Source of the DNA: Sphingomonadales bacterium
GTDB lineage: Bacteria; Pseudomonadota; Alphaproteobacteria; Sphingomonadales; Sphingomonadaceae
Assembly: GCA_018971065.1 (NCBI GenBank)
Contig: JAGWVC010000030.1
Span: 1-37,835, forward strand
Reading direction: 5' to 3'
Length of the DNA: 37,835 bases
Shown: positions 1 to 7,576 of the stretch, in pieces
How positions within the stretch are numbered: position 1 is the first letter of the stretch
Layout of the letters: each line of letters begins with the position of its first letter
Notes under the pieces: generated by a model
What the model was told of the DNA's origin: nothing
The model's input: the letters and a program-made list of their open reading frames with translations, nothing else
Database searches by the model: none
Position numbers and translations under genes: made by a program

Positions 1-195
1 ACCCACAAGGCCCTCTCCGAAGTCGTCGCCGACATCCTCGGCTGGGACTTCATGGAGTTCGACGGCGACCGATCGCAAACCCCGTGGACCTACGAATACC
101 TCTGGTCATGGGTCTTCTCCATCTCCGGCGGAACCTCCGAAATCCAACGCGAAATCACCGCTGACAGACTGCTCAGCCTGCCGAAAGGGCGATAA
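1..195 (+). CDS. Acyl-CoA dehydrogenase, C-terminal fragment (cut by window edge)
   Basis: The reading frame is open from base 1 and ends with TAA at 193-195, giving the last 64 residues of a longer protein whose start lies outside the window. The tail carries the acyl-CoA dehydrogenase C-terminal signature SISGGTSEIQRE followed by RLLSLPK, which in the family lines the FAD/acyl-CoA site near the subunit interface. The family oxidises acyl-CoA to 2-enoyl-CoA and passes electrons to ETF. Its stop lies one base from the stop of the convergent Rieske gene. It would be a third acyl-CoA dehydrogenase beside the pair at 2674-5036, and the form of its tail resembles the FadE subunits used for steroid side chains more than classical short-chain enzymes. 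Substrate unknown. Confidence 0.85.
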   Translation, partial: THKALSEVVADILGWDFMEFDGDRSQTPWTYEYLWSWVFSISGGTSEIQREITADRLLSLPKGR

Positions 196-196
196 A

Positions 197-1204
197 TCAG
201 GCCGCCTGCCCCGCCTCGTCCATCCCGTCGTCATAGAACTTCGCATACTGCGCGCGATACGCCATCAGCGGCCCGTCGCCATCGACCAGAAACGGCTGCA
301 CCAGGTTCTTCTTGTTCGCCCAGATCGGCATGTCCTGCTGGATCTGCTTGACCAGATCGCGCATGCGCGCCTTGGTCACGCGCATCTTGCCCTCGCTGAT
401 CCCCACCGGGTGATAGAGCTGCCAGCGCACGTGCGTGTGCCCCGAATCGATCGCGGTCAGTTGCTGCGCCATCAGCACGTTCGTCACATCGGTAAACTCG
501 GTCATCGACTGGCCCGGCCCGGTCGCGCACATGTCGATCTTGCCCTGCATCGGCCCGCGCGGCGTGTTCATCTCGGCGGTCACGGTGTTGCGCCGCCCCC
601 AGCCATCCAGTTTGAATTCCGCCGCGGGTGCCCCCGGCACACCATGCACCGCGCCGAAGTGCGCGTGGTCCTGCCCGTTTTCGGTGATCTCCTGGATGTG
701 GATGTTGACGATCCACTCGTGCGTTTCACCCAGCACCCATTCGCTCGCCGTCTGGCACGCCGGCAGCTTCGCCACCTCCCACTTGGGCGCCTGCTTGCGC
801 GGGTGATACCAGACATAGACCACGCCGGCGGACTCAACCACCGGCCAGCTCGGCACGCAACCCTTCTTCGTCAGCTTCGGCGGGATCGGCTTCTTGGTGT
901 AGGGGATGCCGCTCACCTGCCCATCGCCGTTGAACGTCCAGAAGTGGAACGGGCAGCGCAGGTCGTTGCCCTCAACCACGCTGTTCACGCCGAGATGCGC
1001 GCCGAGGTGCGGGCAGGTCGGATCGATCGCGCGAAGCTCGCCGTCCTCGCCACGCCACATCACGAATTCGGTGCCGAAATAGCGCAGCGTGCGGATCTCG
1101 CCGCTGTGCAGATCGTCGGACAGCGCCACCGCAAACCAGCCGAAGGGCAACGGCAGATTGTCATATCCCCGCTCAAGCGTCGTCGTCGTCTCGACCTGCA
1201 GCAT
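197..1204 (-). CDS. KshA-like Rieske oxygenase (copy A)
   Basis: A 335-residue oxygenase component of a Rieske non-haem iron hydroxylase. The [2Fe-2S] ligands are C64, H66, C84 and H87 (CPHLGAHLG and CPFHFW). The mononuclear iron site is N176-x2-D179-x2-H182-x4-H187, with D291 as probable third ligand in DMPIW. The spacing and the C-terminal DGP/YRAQY block match the KshA (3-ketosteroid 9-alpha-hydroxylase) and Neverland group rather than alpha-beta ring dioxygenases. The start chosen is the ATG at 1204, preceded by GGAG; the frame extends to a TTG at 1231 without a ribosome site. It is the last minus-strand gene of the left arm and is paralogous to the next gene. It would need a ferredoxin and a reductase; a ferredoxin is encoded at 2346-2663. 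The exact substrate cannot be told, but a steroid or other polycyclic ketone is likely. Confidence 0.85.
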   Translation of the reverse strand: MLQVETTTTLERGYDNLPLPFGWFAVALSDDLHSGEIRTLRYFGTEFVMWRGEDGELRAIDPTCPHLGAHLGVNSVVEGNDLRCPFHFWTFNGDGQVSGIPYTKKPIPPKLTKKGCVPSWPVVESAGVVYVWYHPRKQAPKWEVAKLPACQTASEWVLGETHEWIVNIHIQEITENGQDHAHFGAVHGVPGAPAAEFKLDGWGRRNTVTAEMNTPRGPMQGKIDMCATGPGQSMTEFTDVTNVLMAQQLTAIDSGHTHVRWQLYHPVGISEGKMRVTKARMRDLVKQIQQDMPIWANKKNLVQPFLVDGDGPLMAYRAQYAKFYDDGMDEAGQAA

Positions 1205-1213
1205 GGCCTTGCT

Positions 1214-1245
1214 CCGTATGAATGGCTTCAATGCAATTCATACGG
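1214..1245. promoter_or_regulatory. Perfect 10-bp inverted repeat before Rieske A (putative operator)
   Basis: CCGTATGAAT (1214-1223) and its exact complement ATTCATACGG (1236-1245) are separated by 12 bases, immediately upstream of the Rieske A start codon at 1204 and touching its GGAG ribosome site. The inner part reads TGAAT-N12-ATTCA, the layout seen again before other genes in the window. It could be a repressor operator or an mRNA hairpin that hides the ribosome site. Confidence 0.55.
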
Positions 1246-1278
1246 TTCATTTCCACCCATACCTTGACGGAGGTCAAT

Positions 1279-2253
1279 TCACGCGTCGAAGTCGTAATAG
1301 CGCTCGTACTGCGCGCGATACGCCATCATCGGCCCGTCACCTTCCACCAGCAGCGGTTGCGCCTTGAAAATCTTGGCATTCCAGATCGGAATATCCTCGT
1401 TCACCTGTTTGACCAGATCGCGCATCCGCGCCGCCGTCACCCGCATCCGCCCCTCGCTCAGCCCCGGCGCGTGATAAAGCTGCCAGCGCAAGTGCGTGTG
1501 CTGCGAATCGATCGGCGTCACCTGCTGCGAATGGACGACGTGAGTCACGTCGATGAACTCGCTGATCGACTGGCCCGGCCCGGTCGCCTTCACGTCGATC
1601 ACGCCGTGCATCGGCCCGCGCGGCGTGTTCATCTCCGCCTCGACGCGGTTGTGCCGCACCCAGCCGTCGATCGCGAACGCGCCCGCCGGCGCCTTCGGCA
1701 CACCATGCACGGCGGCGAAGTGGGCATGGTCCTGCCCGTTCTCGGTAATTTCCTGGCAATGGATGTCGATCACCCACTCATGCGTCTCGGCCAGCACCCA
1801 TTCGCCGTTGTCCGGACACTCGGGCAGTCCCGCCACTTCCCACTTCGGCGCCGCGCGCTTGGGGTGATACCAGACATAGACCACGCCATCGCGCTCGGCC
1901 ACCGGCCAGCTCGGCAGGCAATTCTTGCGCAGCTTGGGCGGCACCATCTTGCTGTACGGAATATCGGTCACCCCGCCATCGCCGTTGAACCGCCAGTGGT
2001 GGAATGCGCAGCGCAGGTCGTTGCCCACCACTTCGCTTTTCACCCCCAGGTGCGCGCCCAGATGCGGGCACACCGGATCGACCGCGCGCACCGCGCCGTC
2101 CTCGCCGCGCCAGGCCACCAGCTCGGTACCGAAATAGCGCAGCGTGCGGACCTCGCCCGGCGCCAGTTCGCCCGACATGGCAATGGCAAACCATCCGAAC
2201 GGAATCGGCATGGCGGCATAGCCGCGGTCGAGGGTCGTGACGGGGGCGTTCAT
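1279..2253 (-). CDS. KshA-like Rieske oxygenase (copy B)
   Basis: A 324-residue paralogue of the preceding Rieske protein. Cluster ligands are C62, H64, C82 and H85. The iron site is D175, H178 and H183 in the block ENGQDHAHFAAVHG, with D287 (EDIPIW) as third ligand. The ATG at 2253 follows GGGAGAAACCG, a strong ribosome site; the frame upstream is open but overlaps the ferredoxin and looks non-coding. Both copies share long identical DNA stretches, for example the 28 bases that include the PRGPM codons, so they arose by tandem duplication. They may hydroxylate different intermediates or be isoenzymes, as seen for multiple KshA proteins in steroid degraders. A 75-base gap that holds small inverted repeats separates this gene from copy A. 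Confidence 0.85.
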   Translation of the reverse strand: MNAPVTTLDRGYAAMPIPFGWFAIAMSGELAPGEVRTLRYFGTELVAWRGEDGAVRAVDPVCPHLGAHLGVKSEVVGNDLRCAFHHWRFNGDGGVTDIPYSKMVPPKLRKNCLPSWPVAERDGVVYVWYHPKRAAPKWEVAGLPECPDNGEWVLAETHEWVIDIHCQEITENGQDHAHFAAVHGVPKAPAGAFAIDGWVRHNRVEAEMNTPRGPMHGVIDVKATGPGQSISEFIDVTHVVHSQQVTPIDSQHTHLRWQLYHAPGLSEGRMRVTAARMRDLVKQVNEDIPIWNAKIFKAQPLLVEGDGPMMAYRAQYERYYDFDA

Positions 2254-2298
2254 CGGTTTCTCCCGGCCCGCTGCGGGGCCTGTTTTCGGCAATGGCGG

Positions 2299-2327
2299 AT
2301 AATGCACATCACTCGATGCATTGTACC
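2299..2327 (-). promoter_or_regulatory. Putative promoter of the Rieske B gene with ACAATGCA element
   Basis: Read on the minus strand, GGTACA (2327-2322), 17 bases and CATTAT (2304-2299) form a plausible sigma-70-like promoter about 45 bases before the ATG. The element ACAATGCA overlaps the -35 end, and AATGCA (2301-2306) with TGCATT (2317-2322) form an inverted repeat. The same ACAATGCA and CATTAT arrangement occurs before the SDR gene at 33479. Confidence 0.4.
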
Positions 2328-2345
2328 GCGAAACAGTCGCGGCGG

Positions 2346-2663
2346 TCAATCGGCTTCGACCAGCGCCCCCTGCTGCCCTTGGGCGCCACTGCCCAGCGCA
2401 AGCTGGCACGAAAGCCGGCAGTCGGCTGACGCCCCCAGCGCCTCCAGCATCTCCGCCTCGTCCTCGCTCGCCGCGGGCAGGCTCGCCAACCAGTCGCCAG
2501 ACAATCGCACCAGGCAGGTCCCGCACGAGATCGCGCCGCCACACGTGCCCAGCGTCAGGTCCACCGCCTCGCGCAACACCTGCATCAGGTTCGCGCCGTC
2601 GCCAGCGGTCAGGGCATGGTCCACGCCCTGCTTGTCGGTGATCGTGAAATTCAGGTCAGCCAC
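2346..2663 (-). CDS. Adrenodoxin-type [2Fe-2S] ferredoxin
   Basis: A 105-residue soluble ferredoxin. The cluster ligands are C41-x5-C47-x2-C50 and C86, the spacing of adrenodoxin or putidaredoxin-type proteins; C82 is an extra cysteine in CRLSCQ. The start is GTG at 2663, preceded by GGGG about ten bases before, and 10 bases after the stop of the acyl-CoA dehydrogenase gene; no ATG is available in frame near it. It probably delivers electrons to the two neighbouring Rieske oxygenases, or to the P450 at the far right, since it is the only recognisable ferredoxin in the window. No ferredoxin reductase is encoded here, so that partner must lie elsewhere. It is cotranscribed with the dehydrogenase pair. 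Confidence 0.88.
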   Translation of the reverse strand: MADLNFTITDKQGVDHALTAGDGANLMQVLREAVDLTLGTCGGAISCGTCLVRLSGDWLASLPAASEDEAEMLEALGASADCRLSCQLALGSGAQGQQGALVEAD

Positions 2664-2673
2664 AAGATACCCC

Positions 2674-3900
2674 TTATCTGCCGTGCGGGATTTCGCGGAA
2701 CGGTACCGCCTTGTCCACGCGGATGTCGCCCGGCATGCCCAGCACCCGCTCGGCAATGATGTTCTTCATGATCTCGTCGCTGCCCCCGGCGATGCGCAAC
2801 CCCGGTGACCACAGGAAGCGGTGCTGGAACGCGCCCGCCGCCGCGCCGACATCGGCATCGTCCACCAGCCCGAAATGGTCGAGCAGGTCCAGCGCGCGAT
2901 CGGTCATCGCCTGCGTCGAATTCGACCACAGCAGCTTGCCCGCCGAGCTTTCCGGACCCGGCGCATGGCCGCGCGACAGCGAAGTCAGCGTGCGGAAGCT
3001 GGTCAGCCGGATCGCTTCCGACTGCACATAGTAATCGGCCAGCCATTCGCGGAACGCCGGATCGTCGAGCGCGGTCCCGTCCCACGACGGCGTCGCCGCC
3101 GCCAGCGCCATCACGTCGCGCCAGTTCAGCCCGGTGCCCGAGCCGAGCGCCGCGCGCTCGTTCATCAGCGTCGAGATCACCACCTTCCAGCCGCCGTCCA
3201 CGTCGCCCACGCGCTGGTTGTCGGGGATGAACACGTCGGTCAGGAACACCTCGTTCAACTCGTTGTCGCCCGACATCATGCGGATCGGCCGCACCTCCAC
3301 GCCCGGCGACTTCATGTCGAGCCAGAACACGGTCATGCCCTTGTGCTTGGGCACATCGGGATTGGTCCGCGCCACCAGCATGCCGTAATCGGAAATCTGC
3401 GCGCCCGAATTCCACACTTTCTGGCCGTTGATGCGCCACCCGCCGGATTCCCGCACCGCCGCGCAGCGAATGCCTGCCGAATCCGACCCGCTCGAAGGCT
3501 CGGAGAACAACTGGCACCAGATCGTCTCGCCGCGCACCGCCGGCGCCACTTGCGCCAGGCTGGCCTCGTCGGCCGAATGCTCCATCAATGCCGGCAACAG
3601 CATATGCAGCCCGGTCATAAAATAGGTGAACTGCACGCCGCCGCGCGCTTCCTCCTGATTGAAGATCGCCTCCTCGATCGTCGTCCCGCCGGCGCCGCCG
3701 CGCTCCTTCGGCCACGAGATGCAGGCATAGCCCGCCGCCGCCTTGGTCGCCTGCCAGCCGCGCGCGATCTCCTTGTGCGCCGGGTGCCAGTTGCGGCGCT
3801 CCTCGGCACTCAGATGGCTCATGTCGGGTGCGTTGGCAGCGATCCACGCCCGCACCTTGGCGCGGTATGCGGCTTCCTGCGGATTGTCGTCGAAGTTCAT
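2674..3900 (-). CDS. Acyl-CoA dehydrogenase, ~400-aa subunit of a probable heteromeric pair
   Basis: A 408-residue acyl-CoA dehydrogenase. The N-terminal helical domain (to about residue 130), the beta domain (WNSGAQISDYG region) and the C-terminal helical domain are all present. The C-terminus carries GGSDEIMKNIIAERVLGMP. The ATG at 3900 overlaps the stop of the upstream dehydrogenase (ATGA) and has GGGAGAG before it. The length, the tail sequence and direct coupling with a second, 379-residue dehydrogenase resemble the alpha2-beta2 FadE/ChsE pairs that oxidise steroid side-chain CoA esters in actinobacteria. In those pairs only one subunit holds the catalytic base and the FAD sites lie at the interface. 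Assignment to the family is firm; the heteromer and the steroid substrate are inference. Confidence 0.88.
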   Translation of the reverse strand: MNFDDNPQEAAYRAKVRAWIAANAPDMSHLSAEERRNWHPAHKEIARGWQATKAAAGYACISWPKERGGAGGTTIEEAIFNQEEARGGVQFTYFMTGLHMLLPALMEHSADEASLAQVAPAVRGETIWCQLFSEPSSGSDSAGIRCAAVRESGGWRINGQKVWNSGAQISDYGMLVARTNPDVPKHKGMTVFWLDMKSPGVEVRPIRMMSGDNELNEVFLTDVFIPDNQRVGDVDGGWKVVISTLMNERAALGSGTGLNWRDVMALAAATPSWDGTALDDPAFREWLADYYVQSEAIRLTSFRTLTSLSRGHAPGPESSAGKLLWSNSTQAMTDRALDLLDHFGLVDDADVGAAAGAFQHRFLWSPGLRIAGGSDEIMKNIIAERVLGMPGDIRVDKAVPFREIPHGR

Positions 3901-5036
3901 GCCCGCTCTCCCAGTTCGCCTGCCGCGCGTTGCCGTTCCACCAGCCTTGCTGCCAGCCGCCGCTTCCAGTCACGCTGCCCGCCCAGCACCAGCGCCAGAT
4001 GCCGGGCGCGGCGATAGAAAAAGTGGCAATCGGCCTCCCAGGTAAAGCCGATGCCACCGTGAGTCTGGATGCTTTCCTTCGCGGCGATCCAGTAGGCGTT
4101 GTTCGCCGCCACCCGCGCCGCCGCCGCCGCCACCGGCAGTTCGGGCGCATCGGTGGAAAGCGCCCAGGCGCCGTAATAGGCATTGGCCCGCGCCACTTCA
4201 TTGGCCACGAACACGTCGGCCAGCTTGTGCTTGATTGCCTGATAGCTGGCGATCGGCCGCCCGAACGCATAGCGTTCCAGCGCATAGTCGCGCGCCATTT
4301 CCAACGCGCGGTCGGCCCCGCCCAGCGCCTCGAACGCCAGCAGGATCGCCGCGCGATCGTGGATGCGCTCCAGCAGCGCCAGCCCTTCCCCCGGCGCGCC
4401 CAGCACCTCGCCGGGCACGCCATCGAAGTCGATCCGCGCGCTGCCCCGCGTCGGGTCCAGCGTGTCCAGCCGGGTCCGTGTCACGCCGCCCCCGTTCAGG
4501 TCCGCCAGCACCAGCACCGGCCCACCCTCGCCCGCCGCCAGCACCAGCGCGTGACTGGCGAACATCGCGTCGGTCACTGGCTGCTTGGTGCCGGTCAACT
4601 TGCCGTCGGCAAAGCGCACCGCCAGCCTTTCGCCCGGCACCGGCCCCGGCCCTTCGGAAAAGGCCACCGTGCCCACCACCTCGCCCGCCGCCACGCGCGG
4701 CAGCCATGCGGTCTTCTGCGCCTCGCTGCCCGCCACCAGCAGCCCTTCGCCAAACTGGTATATGCTGCTGGCAAACGGCACCGGCGCCAGCGCCCGGCCC
4801 AGTTCCTCGGCCAGCCCGCACAGTTCCACGTGCCCCAGGCCAAGCCCGCCGTATTCCTCGGGGATCGCCGCGCCGCACCAGCCCTGCTCGACGATGCGCG
4901 CCCACAGCCCCTCATCAAGGCCGCGCGCCGGGTCGTCCAGCACGCCGCGCACCACGCTCAGCGGCGAGACTGCGGCCAGAAACCGCCGCGCCTCGTCCTT
5001 CAGTGCCTTCTGGTCATCGCTATAGTCGAAATTCAC
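3897..5036 (-). CDS. Acyl-CoA dehydrogenase, ~380-aa subunit of a probable heteromeric pair
   Basis: A 379-residue acyl-CoA dehydrogenase beginning with GTG at 5036, which overlaps the stop of the acyl-CoA ligase as GTGA and follows the ribosome site GGGTGAGG. It has the N-terminal domain with IPEEYGGLG (about residues 58-66), the FAD-contact arginine region RYAFGRPI and the C-terminal block THGGIGFTWEADCHFFYRRA. The tail lacks the usual GGTxEI motif, as in the FadE28-like partner subunits. Together with the next gene it would form one dehydrogenase acting on the CoA ester made by the ligase upstream. Translational coupling of ligase and both subunits supports a shared step: activation, then the first oxidation of a side chain or opened ring. 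Confidence 0.88.
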   Translation of the reverse strand: MNFDYSDDQKALKDEARRFLAAVSPLSVVRGVLDDPARGLDEGLWARIVEQGWCGAAIPEEYGGLGLGHVELCGLAEELGRALAPVPFASSIYQFGEGLLVAGSEAQKTAWLPRVAAGEVVGTVAFSEGPGPVPGERLAVRFADGKLTGTKQPVTDAMFASHALVLAAGEGGPVLVLADLNGGGVTRTRLDTLDPTRGSARIDFDGVPGEVLGAPGEGLALLERIHDRAAILLAFEALGGADRALEMARDYALERYAFGRPIASYQAIKHKLADVFVANEVARANAYYGAWALSTDAPELPVAAAAARVAANNAYWIAAKESIQTHGGIGFTWEADCHFFYRRARHLALVLGGQRDWKRRLAARLVERQRAAGELGERA

Positions 5037-6610
5037 GCCTCACCCTTTCCGGCTGCGGTCTCGATGAAAAGCTTTTCCACGCCCACTTTGGCGATCTTGC
5101 CGTTGGGAGTCAGCGGAAATGCGGAAACGAACTGCCACACGCGCGGCACCTTGAAATGCGCCAGCCGCGTCGCCGCATGTGCCTCCAGTTCGGCCGGCGT
5201 CGGCGCGCACCCCGCGCGACACAGCACCGCCGCGCCCACCTGCTGGCCCCAGCGATCGTCGGGTACACCCACCACCGCCACTTGCGCCACGCCCGGATGC
5301 GCCAGCAGCGCGTCCTCGACTTCAGCGGGATAGACGTTTTCGCCGCCCCGGATCACCACATCGCGGCTGCGCCCGCAGATGCGCAGGAAGCCGTCGTCGT
5401 CCAGCGTGCCCAGGTCGCCGGTGTGAAGCCAGCCGTCGGCATCGATCGTCGCGGCGGTTTCGGCTTCCGCGCGCCAATAGCCCAGCATCCGCACCGGCGC
5501 CCGCACGCAGACTTCGCCGATCGCATCGCGCGACACCACGGCACCGCTCGCCGGATCGGCAATCTTCAGCTCCACGTGTGGCGCCGGCCGCCCCACCGTC
5601 TCGGCCAGCAGGCGCGGCGCATCACCCGGCGTGCTGCTGGTCACGATCGGGCATTCGGATTGCGCATAGGACACCAGCACCGGCGCGTCGAACTCACGCA
5701 TCAGCCGCTCGATCAGCGGCTGCGGCACTTGCGCCCCCCCTGCCCCCACCGCACGCAACCGCGCCGAACCCGGCACCCAATCGGCATGGTCCAGCACGCT
5801 CGCCAGCACCGTTGGCACCCCGCCGATCCGCGTCACCCCGGCCAACCGCATCAGCCGCAGGTATTCGCCCGCGTCGAACCGGTTCATCACCACATAGCAG
5901 GCGCCCGCCAGAATCGCGCCCGGCAGCATCGTCACCGATCCACCCATGTGGCTCAGCGGGCTGGGATTGAGGAACACGTCGCTCTCGTCCGCTCCACTCG
6001 CCTGCACCCGCAGCCACGCCGCATTGACCACCGCCCGGTGCGACAGCATCGCCCCTTTGGCACGGCCGGTGGTGCCCGAGGTGAACTGGATCAGGAACAG
6101 GTCCGCGGGCCGCACCGCCGGCAGCGCCACCCTCGGCGCATCGACCGCGCGCAAGCCATCCAGCGCCACCACCCGGTCCACACCCGCCAGTGCCACCGCG
6201 CGGTCCAGCAGCGGCTCCCCGCGCGTATCGTGCCCGGCCAGCACCAGCGCCGGTTCGGTCAGCGCCAGCGCGTGCGCGCACTCGAAATCGCTCCACCCCG
6301 GGTTCCACGCCGCCACCACCATGCCGGCCAGCGCACAGCCGAATTCCAGCAATGCCCATTCCACACTGTTGCGCCCCCACGGCGCGATGCGGTCCCCCGG
6401 CCGCGCCCGCGCCAGCAGCCAGCGCGCGATGCGCTCGGCCTCGCCCAGCATTTCGGCGTAGTTCAACCGTGCCAGCCCGTCGCCCTCGGCCCAGGCCAAC
6501 GCGGCGCGCGCCGGAAACCGCACCGCGCTTGCCCGCAACGCATCGCCCAGCGTATCCTCGCGCAACGGCACCTCGCACCGTGCCGGCCAATATGCAGCGT
6601 CCTGCGCCAA
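5033..6610 (-). CDS. Acyl-CoA synthetase (AMP-forming, ANL superfamily)
   Basis: A 525-residue adenylate-forming ligase that activates a carboxylic acid as the acyl-AMP and then the CoA thioester. The P-loop-like motif FTSGTTGRAKG lies at residues 176-186; YAQSE is the A5 motif, WLHTGDLG the A7 region, GRSRDVVIRGGENVYP the A8 hinge, and PNGK with K505 the catalytic lysine. I place the start at a TTG (6610) because GGAAGGA sits seven bases upstream. An open frame runs further 5' but crosses the divergent gene and is not protein-like. It opens the left-arm operon with both acyl-CoA dehydrogenases, ferredoxin and, after a possible internal promoter, the Rieske genes. The substrate is probably a terpenoid or steroid carboxylate rather than a plain fatty acid, by context only. 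Confidence 0.87.
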   Translation of the reverse strand: MAQDAAYWPARCEVPLREDTLGDALRASAVRFPARAALAWAEGDGLARLNYAEMLGEAERIARWLLARARPGDRIAPWGRNSVEWALLEFGCALAGMVVAAWNPGWSDFECAHALALTEPALVLAGHDTRGEPLLDRAVALAGVDRVVALDGLRAVDAPRVALPAVRPADLFLIQFTSGTTGRAKGAMLSHRAVVNAAWLRVQASGADESDVFLNPSPLSHMGGSVTMLPGAILAGACYVVMNRFDAGEYLRLMRLAGVTRIGGVPTVLASVLDHADWVPGSARLRAVGAGGAQVPQPLIERLMREFDAPVLVSYAQSECPIVTSSTPGDAPRLLAETVGRPAPHVELKIADPASGAVVSRDAIGEVCVRAPVRMLGYWRAEAETAATIDADGWLHTGDLGTLDDDGFLRICGRSRDVVIRGGENVYPAEVEDALLAHPGVAQVAVVGVPDDRWGQQVGAAVLCRAGCAPTPAELEAHAATRLAHFKVPRVWQFVSAFPLTPNGKIAKVGVEKLFIETAAGKGEA

Positions 6611-6644
6611 TCGCGTCCTTCCATCACTCCGCTTGCCGGCCAGC

Positions 6645-6674
6645 TTTACAATACTCTTCCCGTGTTGCAATACT
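6645..6674 (+). promoter_or_regulatory. Divergent promoter region with CAATACT repeats
   Basis: In the 111 bases between the divergent ligase and amidohydrolase-like genes, TTTACA (6645-6650), 17 bases and CAATAC (6668-6673) look like a promoter for the plus-strand gene. CAATACT occurs twice (6649-6655 and 6668-6674), and GTGTTGCAATAC (6662-6673) is nearly self-complementary. This is a likely site for control of both genes but the match is weak. Confidence 0.35.
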
Positions 6675-6721
6675 GCTCCGTCAACCCTTTCCCCCGCATG
6701 TGTTTCATCAAGGAAACCCCC

Positions 6722-7576
6722 TTGCCCCTCCCCCGCCATCTCCCCGTCATCGACACCCTGATCGGCTTCCGCGACACGCACCAGATGGGCGTCGCCAGCA
6801 CGAAAGGCGATTGGCAGCGCCACCCCGCGGAATACATGTTCAAGGACATTCCGGACGAACTGACCGAACACGACGATCGCGCCGCCGCCATCGCCGAAAC
6901 GCTCGCCGCGATGGACGCGCACAACATCCGCGTCGGCGTCATTCATATGTCCGACGACCGCACGCCCGAGGCTCTGAAGCGCCACCCCGACCGTTTCGCC
7001 GCCATCCGTCCGGTCGATCCGAACAAGGGCATGGAGGTCATCCGCCGCATCCAGGGCGAGTTCGACGACGGCCTGATCAAGGGCGTCTCGTTCTTCCCCT
7101 CGGGCCAGCAGCCGCCGGTGCCGATCAACGACCGCCTCGCCTACCCGGTCTATGCCAAGTGCTGCGAACTCGACATTCCCATCTTCATCAACGTCGGCGT
7201 GCCCGGCCCGCGCATCCCGATGATGCCGCAATGGGTGGGCCATCTCGACCAGGTTGCCTATGATTTCCCCGAACTGAAAGTGGTGATGCGCCACGGCGCC
7301 GAGCCCGACGAGGACCTTGCCGTCAAGCTGCTGCTGAAGTGGCCGAACCTCTACTACTCGACCAGCGCCTTCGCGCCGAAATACTGGCCCGAAGCGATCA
7401 TTCGGTTCGCCAACTCGCGCGGCGCCGACAAGGTTCTCTACGGCGGCTACTACCCGATGGGGCTGGAACTGACCCGCATCTTCGCCGAGATGGACGCGGT
7501 GCCGTTCAAGGATACGGTCTGGCCCAAGTTCCTCTACCAGAACGCCGCGAAAGTGCTGAAGCTGCCCATCGCTTAG
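6722..7576 (+). CDS. Amidohydrolase-2-like TIM-barrel protein lacking metal ligands
   Basis: A 284-residue protein of the amidohydrolase_2 (ACMSD-like) family by overall layout: VIDT start strand, FINVGVPGP strand, VMRHGAEP, and a VLYGGYYPMG end. The usual metal-binding residues are mostly absent. The first strand has no HxH (VIDTLIGF), the strand-5 histidine is replaced by asparagine (IFINVG), and the terminal aspartate of the GSDYP motif is replaced (GGYYP); only the histidine of MRHGAE remains. The rest is intact, so this looks like a specialised, perhaps metal-free subfamily rather than decay. The start is TTG at 6722 with AAGGAA before it; ATG at 6698 would add 8 residues but has no clear ribosome site. 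It may act as a hydrolase, decarboxylase or hydratase on a pathway intermediate; no activity can be assigned. Confidence 0.8.
   Translation: MPLPRHLPVIDTLIGFRDTHQMGVASTKGDWQRHPAEYMFKDIPDELTEHDDRAAAIAETLAAMDAHNIRVGVIHMSDDRTPEALKRHPDRFAAIRPVDPNKGMEVIRRIQGEFDDGLIKGVSFFPSGQQPPVPINDRLAYPVYAKCCELDIPIFINVGVPGPRIPMMPQWVGHLDQVAYDFPELKVVMRHGAEPDEDLAVKLLLKWPNLYYSTSAFAPKYWPEAIIRFANSRGADKVLYGGYYPMGLELTRIFAEMDAVPFKDTVWPKFLYQNAAKVLKLPIA

Noticed and set aside
1264..1277. Small inverted repeat TTGAC-GGAG-GTCAA between the two KshA-like genes
   Set aside because: Stem of only five pairs and no T-run; too weak to call a terminator or operator.
2651..4423. Minus-strand open frame of 590 residues in another phase over the dehydrogenase pair
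   Set aside because: It overlaps two coupled dehydrogenases with strong motifs and is arginine-rich with no domain.
4235..6700. Long plus-strand open frame ahead of the amidohydrolase-like gene
   Set aside because: It is antisense to the ligase and acyl-CoA dehydrogenase, both with full motifs; only the part from about 6722 is protein-like.
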